From an uncultured Bacteroidales bacterium (GTDB lineage Bacteria; Bacteroidota; Bacteroidia; Bacteroidales; Bacteroidaceae), in the NCBI GenBank assembly GCA_902788865.1, contig CADALZ010000017.1, positions 1 through 48,536 of the forward strand: a stretch of 48,536 nucleotides of DNA. The letters run 5' to 3'. The number at the start of each line of letters is the position of its first letter. The first letter of the stretch is position 1. Under the pieces are notes generated by a model. The model worked only from the letters and a program-made list of their open reading frames with translations, was not told the DNA's origin and searched no databases. Made by a program: the position numbers and the translations under genes. Below, in pieces: positions 18,696-29,135 of this stretch.

Positions 18696-18725
18696 CAAAG
18701 ATAGAACTTTTTTCATTTATACAAA
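18696..18725 (-). promoter_or_regulatory. Promoter of the YtxH operon
   Basis: On the minus strand TTTG (18722-18725), an 18-base spacer and TATCTTTG (18696-18703) match both boxes. It decides the start of the YtxH gene. Confidence 0.75.
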
Positions 18726-18744
18726 TGTTTTTTTGTTACTTTTT

Positions 18745-18774
18745 TTTGATTCTATAATATTCTTCGTACTTTTG
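18745..18774 (+). promoter_or_regulatory. Promoter of the SPOR lipoprotein gene
   Basis: TTTG at 18745-18748, an 18-base spacer and TACTTTTG at 18767-18774 match both boxes, 26 bases before the start codon. It is divergent from the YtxH promoter. Confidence 0.75.
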
Positions 18775-18800
18775 TAAACCAAATATAACATTTTTGCATT

Positions 18801-19295
18801 ATGAAGAAATTTGCTTTTTTAGGATTAGGCCTTTGCATGGCATTGGCCTTTACATCATGTAAATCAAGTGAAAGCGCCTATAAGAAGGCTTATGAGAAAG
18901 CTAAACAGCAGGAATTGGCTCAAGGAACTGCTGTTCAGCAGCAAACGGCTCCTGCCACAGTTTCTGCTTCTGCTGAGACTGCCACCCCAGCTCCTTCTGC
19001 AGATGTTCGTCAGGAGAAAGTGACTATTGTGGCTGGTAATGGCGCACTGCAAGACTACAGCGTGGTTTGTGGAAGCTTCGGCGTAAAGACGAATGCAGAG
19101 AATCTTAAGAACTTCTTGGATAATGAGGGCTATAATGCGATCATCGTCTATAATGCTGACAGAAACATGTATCGCGTAGTTTCGGAAACCTTCTCTAATA
19201 GAGACGCAGCAGCCAGAGCACGCGATGCTTTTAAGGCAAAGTATCCTAACAGACAAGATTTCCAAGGCTCTTGGCTGCTGTATCGTATGAATTAA
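18801..19295 (+). CDS. SPOR-domain lipoprotein
   Basis: The 164-residue protein has a lipoprotein signal ending in FTSC (lipidation Cys at residue 20) and a low-complexity Ala/Gln/Pro linker (residues ~30-75). A C-terminal SPOR domain follows (about residues 84-160), beginning DYSVVCGSFGVKTNAENL and ending near FQGSWLLYRMN. It should be anchored to a membrane and bind peptidoglycan; no partner is obvious from the context. It is monocistronic. Confidence 0.88.
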   Translation: MKKFAFLGLGLCMALAFTSCKSSESAYKKAYEKAKQQELAQGTAVQQQTAPATVSASAETATPAPSADVRQEKVTIVAGNGALQDYSVVCGSFGVKTNAENLKNFLDNEGYNAIIVYNADRNMYRVVSETFSNRDAAARARDAFKAKYPNRQDFQGSWLLYRMN

Positions 19296-19396
19296 TACAC
19301 CTTAATTATATATAATACAGGTCATGGCTTAATCTGTTGATTGAGCCGTGATTTTGCATTATAATGAATTATTTTGGAAAAAAATTGCTTATTTTC

Positions 19397-19427
19397 TTTG
19401 TTTTTAAAAGAATACTATCTAATTTTG
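19397..19427 (+). promoter_or_regulatory. Promoter of the YjbH-like/DUF3869/OmpA operon
   Basis: TTTG at 19397-19400, a 19-base spacer and TAATTTTG at 19420-19427 match both boxes, 58 bases before the start codon. Just upstream, GGCTTAAT (19325 on) and GATTGAGCC form a weak hairpin that may terminate the SPOR lipoprotein gene. Confidence 0.75.
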
Positions 19428-19485
19428 CAACTGATTTTGTTCCTGTAATAGGACAATTTTAGGGAATATTTAGAAAAGGTTTGAC

Positions 19486-20718
19486 ATGCAAGAATCTCTT
19501 ATTCAGAGGATAATGAGGCTTTTCGCAGTTTGTGTAGTCTTCTGCATTTACCCATTTTGGGGTATTTGTCAAGATGCAGCGAGTGTGGTCGATGCTCTTG
19601 TGGAGATGGGATTTGAGAATGTCGGACATAGTGAAGGGGAAAATGAGCGTGTATACATTATTCAGAATAGTGCATACAAACTTAATGGAGTAGGGATAGG
19701 AAAGGCGGTAGATGTCGTGCAAGCAATGGGTATGCCCGATGGAAAACCTTGCCGTATTGTTGTTTTAGATAACAATGTTCCTCAAATTTCTCTAGTATGT
19801 TATTCGAAGAATGAAGCCGATTCTTTGAATAGCGTAGGCAGAAGGGACTGGGAAGTGAGTTATGAATTGGGTGACTCGTGGAAACAGGCCCGAAAAGCTA
19901 AAAGAAAAAATAGTTCTTTGTACAAGGTTGATATTGTAGTCTATCCTGAATTGAGGTTTCAGAATTTGGTAATCACTCAGATTTATCAAATTCTCTTCAA
20001 TCTTAGTCCTGCCATAGAGGTTTCTTTATGGAAAGGTATGAAACTTGAAGCCCAGGTTATCTTTCCTATAAAGAATGAGTATGGTAGGTATTACAGGCAG
20101 ATTAGGCAAGGAATGATTACGCTTTCTCAAACAGTCAGGTTGGAAGATAATGTGTTTCTTACTGGCACTGTAGGAACTTTTGGTAATTTCCGTTGGGGAG
20201 CAGATTTCCGAACAAAGTTTGTGCCTAAGCAGGATGAGCGTTTCTCTTTGGTGGGAAGGATAGGTCTGACTGGTGTATCAAGATTTGAGAACTGGCGTTG
20301 GAAGGTTAGTCCTCTGAAGCTCTTTACTTGGAGTGTTGGGGCAAATTTTTATTGGTCTCAATTTAACACGCAGTTCAATTTGGCAATTGAAAAGTACCTT
20401 CAAGGGGATAAGGGCGTCCAATTCCAGATGATACGTCATTTTAGACATGCATCAATAGGCTTTTGGGCAATGAAGAATTGGGAAGCTTCCACAAGTATGA
20501 ATGGCGGATTTCTTTTCCAAATAGCCCTCCCGCCATATAATCAAAAACGAAAAGGGTATATTCCTAGAGTTAAGAGTGGTGATTATATGGGAATACGTTA
20601 CAATGCAGGTAATGAACGTCGTTACGGACAGACTTACAAGACGACTCCTTGGGACAATGTAGCATATGATAATAGTTTTAACCCAATATTTATTAAATCG
20701 GAATTGTTGAATTATTAA
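19486..20718 (+). CDS. YjbH-like outer-membrane protein, putative
   Basis: The 410-residue protein has an N-terminal signal peptide (residues ~10-29) and a soluble N-terminal domain (residues ~30-135). The rest is rich in alternating aromatic/polar strands typical of a beta-barrel (for example AIEVSLWKGMKLEAQVIFP and FTWSVGANFYWSQFN). The overall pattern and the ending resemble YjbH, an outer-membrane protein associated with exopolysaccharide export; this match is from memory and uncertain. It is the first gene of an operon with a DUF3869 lipoprotein and an OmpA protein, only 12 bases before the next start. An alternative start lies at 19513. Confidence 0.6.
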   Translation: MQESLIQRIMRLFAVCVVFCIYPFWGICQDAASVVDALVEMGFENVGHSEGENERVYIIQNSAYKLNGVGIGKAVDVVQAMGMPDGKPCRIVVLDNNVPQISLVCYSKNEADSLNSVGRRDWEVSYELGDSWKQARKAKRKNSSLYKVDIVVYPELRFQNLVITQIYQILFNLSPAIEVSLWKGMKLEAQVIFPIKNEYGRYYRQIRQGMITLSQTVRLEDNVFLTGTVGTFGNFRWGADFRTKFVPKQDERFSLVGRIGLTGVSRFENWRWKVSPLKLFTWSVGANFYWSQFNTQFNLAIEKYLQGDKGVQFQMIRHFRHASIGFWAMKNWEASTSMNGGFLFQIALPPYNQKRKGYIPRVKSGDYMGIRYNAGNERRYGQTYKTTPWDNVAYDNSFNPIFIKSELLNY

Positions 20719-20730
20719 TTTTTAAAAGAA

Positions 20731-21660
20731 ATGAAAAGTAGATTCTTTGGTTTGAGTGCCAAATTGGCATTAGCCGTGTTAGCAGTTGGCTTTACATTCA
20801 CCAGCTGCTACGATTCAGCGAATGATGGTATCATCGTTCCTGGTGATGTGGATGTGGTTATCCCTGCTCCTAAGTATGAGGTTACAGGTTATGTAACTGA
20901 TTTCCAGACAGGTGCCGCTATCTCTGGTGCAACAGTAGTGACCCCTATCGGTTCACAGACAACTGATGCAACTGGTTTTTACAAAGTATCAGCTGCTGCT
21001 CCTGCAAGTGGTGATGTTACAATTTCTGCTACTGGTTATGTTTCAGTAACTGTGAAGTTGGAAATGACTTCTATTGAGACTGGCCTGGCTTCTTACAATG
21101 TAAGCGCAGCTTTGACTAAGGATGGTTATATCGAAGGCGTTCAGGCTCCTCAGCTTGGTGTAGGTTCTGAGACTTCTGTTATTACTACAGGTCTTGATGC
21201 TTTGTATAATGACTCAGATTCTAAGAAAGAAGCAGATGTAACTCTTAAGGTGAAGACTGGCGCAAGATGGAATACTTCTTATGCTATTGAAATTGATGGT
21301 GAGAAGAAATTTATTAGAGAAGATCCTGCAGATAAGTTCTACGCATACTTGAAGGCTTACAGAGGTATTGAGTATGGTAAGAATTTTATGGGTGATAAGT
21401 TCGCCGAGACAGAGCAGACCTTTACTCTTGATGTTCCTGCTAATGCTTATGCTTCAAGCGTAACAGTTGTTACTTATTATTGGATCGAAGGTTATATTTG
21501 GCCAGAGAATGATCAGCCTACTAATATCATTGACCGCGTGCTGAAGAATGACATTATTCCTACTTGGGTAGGTATTAGTCATGGACACGGACATGGACAT
21601 GACGACAGCCATGGTCATGGTCATGGTAATGGCAATGCAGGTGGTGGTACAACAGATTAA
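20731..21660 (+). CDS. DUF3869 lipoprotein with histidine-rich C-terminus
   Basis: The 309-residue protein has a lipoprotein signal peptide with Cys26 in FTFTSC. A carboxypeptidase-regulatory-like beta-sandwich occupies about residues 45-115 (VTGYVTDFQTGAAISGATV ... DATGFYKV). The remainder resembles the Bacteroidales DUF3869 family. The C-terminus (about residues 282-300) is a run of alternating His-Gly with seven histidines, a likely metal-binding tail. It is probably surface- or periplasm-exposed. It lies between the YjbH-like and OmpA genes. The function is unknown, and the metal role is an inference from composition. Confidence 0.75.
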   Translation: MKSRFFGLSAKLALAVLAVGFTFTSCYDSANDGIIVPGDVDVVIPAPKYEVTGYVTDFQTGAAISGATVVTPIGSQTTDATGFYKVSAAAPASGDVTISATGYVSVTVKLEMTSIETGLASYNVSAALTKDGYIEGVQAPQLGVGSETSVITTGLDALYNDSDSKKEADVTLKVKTGARWNTSYAIEIDGEKKFIREDPADKFYAYLKAYRGIEYGKNFMGDKFAETEQTFTLDVPANAYASSVTVVTYYWIEGYIWPENDQPTNIIDRVLKNDIIPTWVGISHGHGHGHDDSHGHGHGNGNAGGGTTD

Positions 21661-21719
21661 TGTTAATAATTAATTTTGTAAGTGTACTTCTTGGAATTTA
21701 ATTTTAAATTAAGATCAAA

Positions 21720-22883
21720 ATGAAAAGTAAATTAATTATATTATCTTTAGCATTGGCTGCTACAACAATGTCTGTATCAGCTCAATCAACTAGAGAGAAA
21801 TATACTTCCGAAGGTAGCAAGAATATCTTCATTAGTGCTACTGGTGGTATCTCTCTGGTTAATACGGGTAAGGATGGTAAGTTTGGTGATCCTGCTCCTC
21901 ATGTGACATTGTCTGTTGGTAAATGGTTCAATCCTGTTGTCGGAATGCGTGTACAGGGTGGAGCATGGAAGGCAAACTATAATTCAAGCTATAATAGAAT
22001 TGGCTCAAATGGTGCTCCTGGCTCAGAGCAGAGCTATAACAAGAATATTGGAATTGCACGCTTGGATGGACTCTATAGCTTGACTAATGCTATTCTGGGT
22101 TACAATCCAGATCGTGGTTTTAACCTTTCAGTATTCGCAGGTCCTGGTCTTACTTTTGCAAAGACAGTACACCAGTCAACTTATCAGAAAGATGGTTCAG
22201 GTGCTGGCTATAACAAGGTTCCTACTAGTGATAACAAGCTGCGTGCTTTTGTGAATGGTTCTGCAGGTCTGCTGGCTAACTTCTATGTTAGCGATGCTGT
22301 ATCTATTGATCTTGAGGCTCGTGGTGAACTGGCTGCTTCATATCTTGGCTATCAATCAACTGCTCGTACAGTTGGTGGCCTGTATTTTGGTGCTGGTCTG
22401 ACCTACACCTTCGGCGGTCGTGAGTTCATGGTGGCTACTGCCAAAGTTGACAACTCTGCTTTGAACGATGAGATTAATCGTCTGCGTCGCGAATTGGAAG
22501 AGTGCCGCAATCGTGCTCCTGAGGTACGCACTGTAACTGAAACTGTAACTGTTAAGGAAGCTGTGTTTAATAAGACTCCTATCTTCTTCAAGATTGGTAG
22601 TTACAAACTTGATAGCTATGCAAAGGCTACTATTAAGTTGGTTGCTGATGGTATTAAGCAGAATCCTGGTAAGACATTCAAGGTACAGGCTTATGCTGAC
22701 AAGGCAACAGGTAGCGCAAACTTCAACCAGAAGCTGACAGACAACCGTGCTAAGGCTGTTTACGATGCTTTGGTAGAGCAGGGTGTTCCTGCCAGCCAGT
22801 TGGAGATTGTGTCTAACGGTGGTGTTGAGAACTTGTTCACTGAGAACGAGACTACACGTGTCGTAATCATGGGTGTTGATTGA
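21720..22883 (+). CDS. OmpA-family outer-membrane protein
   Basis: The 387-residue protein has a signal peptide (residues 1-21, ending VSAQ) and an N-terminal beta-barrel of ~210 residues ending in GLYFGAGLTYTF. A short coiled coil follows (residues ~245-262, LNDEINRLRRELEECRNR), then a C-terminal OmpA-like peptidoglycan-binding domain with NFNQKLTDNRAKAVYDALVEQG. It anchors the outer membrane to the cell wall. It is the last gene of the operon and is followed by a strong terminator. Its favoured codon use suggests high expression. Confidence 0.93.
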   Translation: MKSKLIILSLALAATTMSVSAQSTREKYTSEGSKNIFISATGGISLVNTGKDGKFGDPAPHVTLSVGKWFNPVVGMRVQGGAWKANYNSSYNRIGSNGAPGSEQSYNKNIGIARLDGLYSLTNAILGYNPDRGFNLSVFAGPGLTFAKTVHQSTYQKDGSGAGYNKVPTSDNKLRAFVNGSAGLLANFYVSDAVSIDLEARGELAASYLGYQSTARTVGGLYFGAGLTYTFGGREFMVATAKVDNSALNDEINRLRRELEECRNRAPEVRTVTETVTVKEAVFNKTPIFFKIGSYKLDSYAKATIKLVADGIKQNPGKTFKVQAYADKATGSANFNQKLTDNRAKAVYDALVEQGVPASQLEIVSNGGVENLFTENETTRVVIMGVD

Positions 22884-22915
22884 TTTGGAAAGACAAATTG
22901 ATTGAAATATTTGAG

Positions 22916-22945
22916 AAAGGGTATTCGTTATCGAGTACCCTTTTT
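22916..22945 (+). terminator. Terminator of the OmpA operon
   Basis: The arms AAAGGGTA and TACCCTTT (extended by a partial TTCG/CGAG pairing) enclose a short loop and end in five T. Confidence 0.9.
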
Positions 22946-22988
22946 CATATTATAGCTATTCTTAACTTAAAGTATGAAATTAAAATGC

Positions 22989-22996
22989 TACTTTTG
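22989..22996 (+). promoter_or_regulatory. -7 element of the ruvX - def - TPR group
   Basis: This is TACTTTTG, a perfect TAnnTTTG, 11 bases before the upstream ATG. No clear TTTG occurs at -33. The short distance supports either ATG (23008 or 23014) with a very short leader. Confidence 0.5.
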
Positions 22997-23007
22997 TAGC
23001 AGATTTT

Positions 23008-23436
23008 ATGATTATGGGAAGAATCTTGGCAATAGATTATGGAAAGAAACGTTCAGGGATAGCCGTCACAGATGTCCTGCAGATTATAGCGAATGGCCTT
23101 ACAACGGTTCCAACTAATGAATTGCTTGCCTTTTTGGCTGATTATGTAGGAAAAGAACCTGTTGAAAAGGTGATTATTGGCTACCCGAGACAGATGAATA
23201 ATGAAGACTCGGATAATATGAAGAATATAGAGCCATTTATTCGTTCTTTGTCTAAAAAGATTCCTGCCATACCTATAGAATTTATTGACGAGCGGTTTAC
23301 ATCTGTAATGGCTCATAGAGCTATGATAGATGGTGGACTGAAGAAGAAGGCTCGCCAAAACAAGGCATTGGTGGATGAAATCAGTGCAACTATCATTCTT
23401 CAGTCTTATTTAGAAAGTTTGAAATTTAAACATTAA
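23008..23436 (+). CDS. ruvX: RuvX/YqgF Holliday junction resolvase-like nuclease (pre-16S rRNA nuclease)
   Basis: The 142-residue RNase H-fold protein has the first catalytic aspartate in [26 protein letters not shown] in the middle, and the conserved DERFTS motif followed by a C-terminal helix carrying DEISATIIL. YqgF proteins mature the 5' end of 16S rRNA, and some act on branched DNA. A second ATG two codons on (23014) is equally possible. It is followed after 14 bases by def. Confidence 0.93.
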   Translation: MIMGRILAIDYGKKRSGIAVTDVLQIIANGLTTVPTNELLAFLADYVGKEPVEKVIIGYPRQMNNEDSDNMKNIEPFIRSLSKKIPAIPIEFIDERFTSVMAHRAMIDGGLKKKARQNKALVDEISATIILQSYLESLKFKH

Positions 23437-23450
23437 ACTATATATTACAC

Positions 23451-24008
23451 ATGATTTTACCTATTTATGTATATGGACAGCCAGTCCTTCGCAAGATAGC
23501 AGAAGATATTACTCCAGACTATCCTAACTTGAAAGAGCTAATTTCTAATATGTTTGAAACGATGGATCATGCCGATGGGGTAGGACTTGCCGCTCCTCAG
23601 ATCGGACTTCCTATTCGTGTAGTGGTGATAGATTTGGACGTCCTTTCCGAAGATTTCCCTGAATACAAAGGCTTCAGGAAAGCATATATTAATGCCCACA
23701 TTCATGAAGTTTCTGGTGACGAAGAGGATATGGAGGAGGGATGCTTGAGCTTACCTGGCATTCATGAGAATGTGAAGCGATTTAACCGTATTCATGTAAC
23801 TTACCTTGATGAGAATTTAGAAGAACATGATGAGATTGTTGAGGGTTATCTCGCTAGAGTCATGCAGCATGAGTTTGACCATTTAGAAGGAAAAATGTTC
23901 ATTGATCATATCTCTGCATTGCGCAAACAGATGATAAAAGGCAAGCTGAATGCCATGCTGAAAGGTAAAGCACATTGTAATTATAAAACCAAAACTGTGC
24001 GTATCTGA
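23451..24008 (+). CDS. def: Peptide deformylase
   Basis: Def removes the formyl group from new proteins. The 185-residue metalloenzyme has all three motifs: [18 protein letters not shown] with the metal cysteine, and the HEFDH motif with both metal histidines followed by LEGKMF. The length is usual for the family. The next gene starts 2 bases after its stop. Confidence 0.98.
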   Translation: MILPIYVYGQPVLRKIAEDITPDYPNLKELISNMFETMDHADGVGLAAPQIGLPIRVVVIDLDVLSEDFPEYKGFRKAYINAHIHEVSGDEEDMEEGCLSLPGIHENVKRFNRIHVTYLDENLEEHDEIVEGYLARVMQHEFDHLEGKMFIDHISALRKQMIKGKLNAMLKGKAHCNYKTKTVRI

Positions 24009-24010
24009 TA

Positions 24011-26047
24011 ATGAAACTAAAAAGGATATTGATAATACTTTGTCTTGTACCATCATTCTTGATGGCTCAGATTAATACAGACCGTGTGATGACTATCGCA
24101 CGCAATGCTTTGTATTTTGAAGACTACGTATTGTCTATCCAATATTTCAATCAGATTATAAACGCTAAACCTTATCTTTACGAACCTTATTTTTATAGGG
24201 GAATGGCGAAGTTCTATCTTGACGATTATCAAGGAGCTGAGGAGGACTGCTCATTGTCAATAGAACGTAATCCTTTTGTCGTTGGTGCTTATCAGGTCAG
24301 GGGACTCTCTCGAATACGTCAGAATAAATATGATTCTGCCATCGAAGATTATACTGCTGCACTCAGATTAGATCCTGAGAATGTTACGCTATGGCATAAT
24401 TTGGCTTTGTGCCATCTTCAGAAGAAAGACTATCCTTCTGCAAGAGAAGAACTTGGAAAGCTTCTTGAAGTGGCGCCTAGGTATACCTCTGCCTATCTGA
24501 TGAGAGGGGAGGCTTTCTTGCATGAGAATGATACGATAGCGGCCTTAGATGACTTTAATAGAGCCATCGAACTGGAGCGTTTTGAACCAGGTGGATATAC
24601 GGCTCGTGCCATGGTTGAGTTGCAACAAACCAAGTATAAAGAGGCTGAAGAAGATTTTGATCAAGCCATCCGTCTTAGTGTGCGAAACGCAAGTAACTAT
24701 ATAAATAGAGCTTTAGCAAGATTTCATCAGAATAATCTGCGAGGAGCGATGAGCGATTATGACTTGGCGCTTGACGTTGACCCTGGAAATTTCATTGGCC
24801 ATTATAATAGAGGTCTTTTGAGAGCACAGGTGGGTGATGATAATCGGGCAATTGAAGATTTCGATTTTGTTCTTCAAGTAGATCCTGATGATATGATGGC
24901 TACTTTCAATCGAGGGGTTCTCCGCTCGCAAACTGGCGATTATCGTGGAGCAATCAGTGATTTCTCTAGAGTCTTAGATGTGTATCCTAACTTCCTGGCT
25001 GGTTATTATCAGCGAGCAGAGGCACGCAAAAAGATAGGAGATCGAAGGGGAGCTGAACAAGATGAGTTTCAAATAATGAAAGCTCAGATTGATCAATTGA
25101 ATAACCCATCGCAATCTGGCAATGATAATCAGGAGGAAGTTGCAGACAATGATAGCAAGGGTGCAAAGACGAGAAAACAGAGTGATAAAAATGTAGAGAA
25201 TTATCGCAAAATCGTTATTGCAGATGAGTCTGATTCTCAGAATGAGTATGCAAGCGTAGCCCGCGGAAGGGTTCAAGATAGAAATGTTCAGATAAAACCA
25301 GAACCACTCTTCGCACTGACTTACTATGAACGGCAGAGTGGGGTGAAACGCAGTGTGCATTACCATCATTTCATTGAGGAATTGAATCATAATAAGCGTC
25401 TCGTAGAAAATCTGCTGATTTCAAACCAAGAGGCGCCATTGACAGTCAGTCAAGTCAATCGCCATTTTGCAGACATTGATAAGTTGTCTGCGGAAATAGC
25501 AGAAGGGCAAGCGGATGTTGTTCTCCAGTTCTCACGGGGACTTGATTTTTATCTTGTGCAAGATTTGGACAATGCAGAAGAAGATTTCACGAAAGCAATC
25601 GCTATAGATGACCAGTTCTTCCCTGCTTATTTTATGCGCGCTTTGGTAAGATATAAACAGTTGGAATATCGAAAAGCTCAAGCAAGTGCTGCTCCTCGTC
25701 AGCTTAATGAGGAGGGGAAACCTATTGACGCTGTTAGCACAGCCGACTATGAGTTCGTGAAGAGAGACTTAGACAAGGTGATAGAGCTTGCCCCCGACTT
25801 TGTCTATGCTTATTTCAACAGAGGAAGCCTACAGATTACTTTAGGTAATTATCGTGCAGCTTTGGAGGACTATGATTACATTATCGAACGGCGTCAAGAT
25901 TTCGCTGAAGCTTATTATAATAGAGGTCTCACACATATATTCCTTGGGAATAATAGATTAGGTATAGCAGACTTAAGTAAGGCCGGAGAACTTGGAGAAG
26001 TGGAGGCTTACAACGTAATTAAGCGTTTTTCTTCCAATGATGAGTAA
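24011..26047 (+). CDS. Large TPR-repeat protein, exported
   Basis: The 678-residue protein has a signal peptide (residues 1-20, ending LMAQ). At least nine tetratricopeptide repeats of ~34 residues cover residues ~25-370 and ~515-665, separated by a charged linker (about 370-430, Gln/Asp/Lys-rich) and a helical segment. Repeats such as [22 protein letters not shown] follow the TPR consensus. It probably scaffolds a complex in the periplasm or at the outer membrane; the partner is unknown. It starts 2 bases after def, a neighbourhood that I recall as conserved in Bacteroides. Confidence 0.88.
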   Translation: MKLKRILIILCLVPSFLMAQINTDRVMTIARNALYFEDYVLSIQYFNQIINAKPYLYEPYFYRGMAKFYLDDYQGAEEDCSLSIERNPFVVGAYQVRGLSRIRQNKYDSAIEDYTAALRLDPENVTLWHNLALCHLQKKDYPSAREELGKLLEVAPRYTSAYLMRGEAFLHENDTIAALDDFNRAIELERFEPGGYTARAMVELQQTKYKEAEEDFDQAIRLSVRNASNYINRALARFHQNNLRGAMSDYDLALDVDPGNFIGHYNRGLLRAQVGDDNRAIEDFDFVLQVDPDDMMATFNRGVLRSQTGDYRGAISDFSRVLDVYPNFLAGYYQRAEARKKIGDRRGAEQDEFQIMKAQIDQLNNPSQSGNDNQEEVADNDSKGAKTRKQSDKNVENYRKIVIADESDSQNEYASVARGRVQDRNVQIKPEPLFALTYYERQSGVKRSVHYHHFIEELNHNKRLVENLLISNQEAPLTVSQVNRHFADIDKLSAEIAEGQADVVLQFSRGLDFYLVQDLDNAEEDFTKAIAIDDQFFPAYFMRALVRYKQLEYRKAQASAAPRQLNEEGKPIDAVSTADYEFVKRDLDKVIELAPDFVYAYFNRGSLQITLGNYRAALEDYDYIIERRQDFAEAYYNRGLTHIFLGNNRLGIADLSKAGELGEVEAYNVIKRFSSNDE

Positions 26048-26086
26048 CTATTTCCAGAAATACGCGTAAAGTTGAAAAGATTTCGC

Positions 26087-26094
26087 TATTTTTG
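26087..26094 (+). promoter_or_regulatory. -7 element of thrS
   Basis: This is TATTTTTG, a perfect TAnnTTTG, 31 bases before the ATG at 26125. It overlaps the alternative TTG start at 26092, which argues against that start. Confidence 0.55.
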
Positions 26095-26124
26095 CGTCTC
26101 GAAACTAATTATACATTTGTAAGT

Positions 26125-28071
26125 ATGATAAAAATAACATTTCCAGATGGCTCCGTTCGTGAATATAACGAGGGAGTTACAGGTCTGCAGATTGCAGAAA
26201 GCATTAGTTCACGTTTGGCACAGGAAGTGCTTTCTTGTGGCGTGAATGGAGAAACTTATGATTTGAATCGTCCTATCCAAGAGGATGCAAAAGTGGTTCT
26301 TTACAAGTGGGAAGATGAAGAAGGTAAGCACACATTTTGGCATACCAGCGCGCATTTGCTGGCAGAGGCTCTTCAGGAACTCTATCCTGGTATCCAGTTC
26401 GGTTTCGGCCCTGCTATCGAGAATGGATTCTTCTATGATGTAAAACCACAGGGAGATACCGTGATCAGAGAAGGTGACCTCCCAACCATTGAGAAGAAAA
26501 TGCAGGAACTGGCTTCTAAGAAAGAGGAGCTGGTTCGTAAGAATATTTCTAAGGCAGATGCTCTGGACTTCTTTAAGTCAACAGGACAGGAGTATAAATG
26601 TGAGCATATTGCCGAAGATCTTGAGGATGGAACGATTTCCACCTATACTCAAGGCGCTTTCACTGACCTTTGTCGTGGCCCTCATTTGATGAACACAGGT
26701 AGCATCAAGGCGATTAAGCTGACCAGCGTTTCTGCTGCTTTCTGGCGTGGCGATGAGAAGCGAGAGCAACTTACACGAATTTATGGTATCAGCTTCCCAA
26801 AGAAGAAAATGCTGGATGAGTATCTGGTGATGCTTGAGGAAGCCAAGAAACGCGACCATCGTAAGATAGGTAAGGAGATGGATCTTTTCATGTTCAGTGA
26901 TACTGTGGGTAAGGGACTGCCTATGTGGTTGCCAAAGGGTACCTCTTTGCGCCTTCGCCTGCAAGACTTCCTGCGTCGTATTCAGCAGCGTTATGATTAT
27001 CAGGAAGTGATTACGCCTCCAATTGGTGGAAAGCAACTCTATGTCACTTCTGGACATTATGCACATTATGGAAAAGATTCGTTCCAGCCTATCCATACCC
27101 CAGAAGAGGGTGAGGAATATTTGCTCAAACCAATGAACTGTCCTCATCACTGTATGATCTACAAGAATTCTCCTCGCTCATACAAGGACCTGCCATTGCG
27201 CATTGCTGAGTTTGGCACCGTTTGTCGTTATGAGCAGAGCGGTGAGCTTCATGGACTGACGCGAGTACGTAGTTTCACGCAAGATGATGCCCACATATTC
27301 TGTCGCCAAGATCAGGTAAAGAATGAGTTCTTGCGTGTGATGGATATTATCTCTATCGTGTTCAAGTCTATGAACTTCGAGAACTTTGAGGCCCAGATAT
27401 CACTGCGCGATCCTAACGATCATGAGAAATATATCGGTTCTGATGAAGTGTGGGAAAAGGCAGAGAGAGCTATTATCGAAGCTTGTGAAGAGAAAGGTCT
27501 GCCTGCGAAGGTGGAATATGGAGAGGCCGCATTCTATGGACCTAAGCTCGACTTCATGGTGAAGGATGCCATCGGACGTCGTTGGCAGTTGGGCACTATA
27601 CAGGTGGACTATAATTTGCCAGAACGCTTCGAACTGGAATATACTGGTGCAGATAATATGAAGCATCGTCCTGTGATGATCCATCGTGCTCCATTTGGTT
27701 CAATGGAACGCTTCGTGGCAGTGCTTATTGAGCATACTGCAGGTAAGTTCCCATTGTGGCTTACTCCAGATCAAGTGGTCATCTTGCCTATCAGCGAGAA
27801 GTTCAATGACTATGCTAATGAGGTCAGGGCTGCTTTAAAGAAGTTCGATGTTCGAGCTTTAGTTGATGACAGAAATGAAAAGATTGGCCGTAAGATTCGC
27901 GACAATGAGATGAAGCGTATCCCATACATGCTCGTAGTGGGTGAAAAAGAAGCCCAAAACGGTGAAGTTTCTGTCAGAAAACAGGGCGAAGGTGATCAGG
28001 GCAGCATGAAATATGAAGATTTTGCAAAAAAAATCTGCGAAGAAGTTAATAATATGATAAATAAGTGGTAA
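26125..28071 (+). CDS. thrS: Threonyl-tRNA synthetase
   Basis: ThrS charges tRNA-Thr. The 648-residue protein has the N-terminal TGS domain ([14 protein letters not shown] ...) and the editing domain with [11 protein letters not shown] and DLCRGPHL. The class II catalytic core follows, with the zinc cysteine in PMNCPHHC, motif 2 [13 protein letters not shown] and motif 3 [11 protein letters not shown], and then an anticodon-binding domain. The ATG at 26125 is preferred over the upstream TTG because the former gives the standard TGS start. No T-box leader is visible. It heads the thrS - infC - rpmI - rplT group. Confidence 0.98.
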   Translation: MIKITFPDGSVREYNEGVTGLQIAESISSRLAQEVLSCGVNGETYDLNRPIQEDAKVVLYKWEDEEGKHTFWHTSAHLLAEALQELYPGIQFGFGPAIENGFFYDVKPQGDTVIREGDLPTIEKKMQELASKKEELVRKNISKADALDFFKSTGQEYKCEHIAEDLEDGTISTYTQGAFTDLCRGPHLMNTGSIKAIKLTSVSAAFWRGDEKREQLTRIYGISFPKKKMLDEYLVMLEEAKKRDHRKIGKEMDLFMFSDTVGKGLPMWLPKGTSLRLRLQDFLRRIQQRYDYQEVITPPIGGKQLYVTSGHYAHYGKDSFQPIHTPEEGEEYLLKPMNCPHHCMIYKNSPRSYKDLPLRIAEFGTVCRYEQSGELHGLTRVRSFTQDDAHIFCRQDQVKNEFLRVMDIISIVFKSMNFENFEAQISLRDPNDHEKYIGSDEVWEKAERAIIEACEEKGLPAKVEYGEAAFYGPKLDFMVKDAIGRRWQLGTIQVDYNLPERFELEYTGADNMKHRPVMIHRAPFGSMERFVAVLIEHTAGKFPLWLTPDQVVILPISEKFNDYANEVRAALKKFDVRALVDDRNEKIGRKIRDNEMKRIPYMLVVGEKEAQNGEVSVRKQGEGDQGSMKYEDFAKKICEEVNNMINKW

Positions 28072-28192
28072 ATTTGCAGGCAATTTTACCGCAAAATGCC
28101 CTTTGGGGATTCCGGTGAAGCTGATTGCATATAATTTTAAAGGGATTTAAAGAATTATTTGACTAAGAAACAAACAGGATTATAACTTTTTA

Positions 28193-28849
28193 ATGAAGAA
28201 AGATAACATTAAAGATCAGTATCGGGTCAATGAACAGATCCGTGCAAGGGAAGTCAGAGTCGTTGGCGATGACATTGAATCCAAGGTATATCCTTTAGCC
28301 GTAGCGCTGAAGATAGCTGAGGAGCATAATTCTGACCTCGTAGAAATCTCTCCGAATGCAGTTCCACCCGTTTGTAGAGTCATTGAATATTCTAAGTTCC
28401 TCTATCAGCTGAAGAAACGCCAAAAGGAACAGAAGGCTAAGCAGGTGAAGATTGAGGTGAAGGAGATTCGCTTCGGTCCTCAGACTGATGATCATGATTA
28501 TAACTTCAAGTTGAAGCATGCCATCGGATTCTTGGAAGACGGCAATAAGGTACGCGCCTATGTGTTCTTCAAGGGACGCTCCATCTTATTCAAGGAGCAA
28601 GGGGAAGTGTTACTGCTTCGTTTTGCCAATGATTTGGAGAACTATGCCAAGGTGGAGCAAATGCCTGTGCTTGAGAAGAAGAAGATGACTATCGTGCTGG
28701 GACCGAAGAAGGAAATCGTGAAGAAGCCTGGCCAGCGTGCCGCCGAAGCCCAAAAAGCCATGCAGAAAGCTGCTGCAGAGAAACTCGCCCAGAAGCAGGA
28801 GAGAAACGAAGCTAAGGCAGCCGAAGCACAGAAAGAAGAAAATGTATAA
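28193..28849 (+). CDS. infC: Translation initiation factor IF-3
   Basis: IF-3 keeps the 30S subunit free and proofreads initiation. The 218-residue protein has the N-domain ([18 protein letters not shown] ... [16 protein letters not shown]), a lysine-rich linker, and the C-domain ([18 protein letters not shown] ... [10 protein letters not shown]). An Ala/Lys/Glu-rich tail of about 35 residues is longer than in E. coli. It uses a normal ATG, unlike the AUU start of E. coli infC. The 121-base leader after thrS has no hairpin that I can assign. Confidence 0.97.
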   Translation: MKKDNIKDQYRVNEQIRAREVRVVGDDIESKVYPLAVALKIAEEHNSDLVEISPNAVPPVCRVIEYSKFLYQLKKRQKEQKAKQVKIEVKEIRFGPQTDDHDYNFKLKHAIGFLEDGNKVRAYVFFKGRSILFKEQGEVLLLRFANDLENYAKVEQMPVLEKKKMTIVLGPKKEIVKKPGQRAAEAQKAMQKAAAEKLAQKQERNEAKAAEAQKEENV

Positions 28850-28901
28850 TGCCGAGGTATAGTGCATTATCATAATATTTAATAATTTAATAATTGTAAA
28901 G

Positions 28902-29099
28902 ATGCCAAAAATTAAGACTAACTCCGGTTCTAAAAAAAGATTCGTTCTTACCGGAACAGGTAAAATTAAAAGACAGCATGCTTATCATAGTCACATTCTG
29001 ACTAAGAAGACTAAGAAGCAGAAGAGAAATTTGTGCTATTCTACTTTGGTAGATAGAGCTAACCTCCGTCAGGTAAGAGAGCTTCTGGCCATCAAGTAA
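28902..29099 (+). CDS. rpmI: 50S ribosomal protein L35
   Basis: The 65-residue, very basic protein has the L35 start [20 protein letters not shown] and the [14 protein letters not shown] core. It lies between infC and rplT, as in most bacteria. Confidence 0.98.
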   Translation: MPKIKTNSGSKKRFVLTGTGKIKRQHAYHSHILTKKTKKQKRNLCYSTLVDRANLRQVRELLAIK

Positions 29100-29135
29100 G
29101 CCGAGTCAAGAGAATTTATTTATTAACCGAATGCA

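Noticed and set aside
26048-26124. T-box riboswitch in front of thrS
   Set aside because: The 77-base leader is far too short and has no specifier hairpin; T-boxes are not expected in this phylum.
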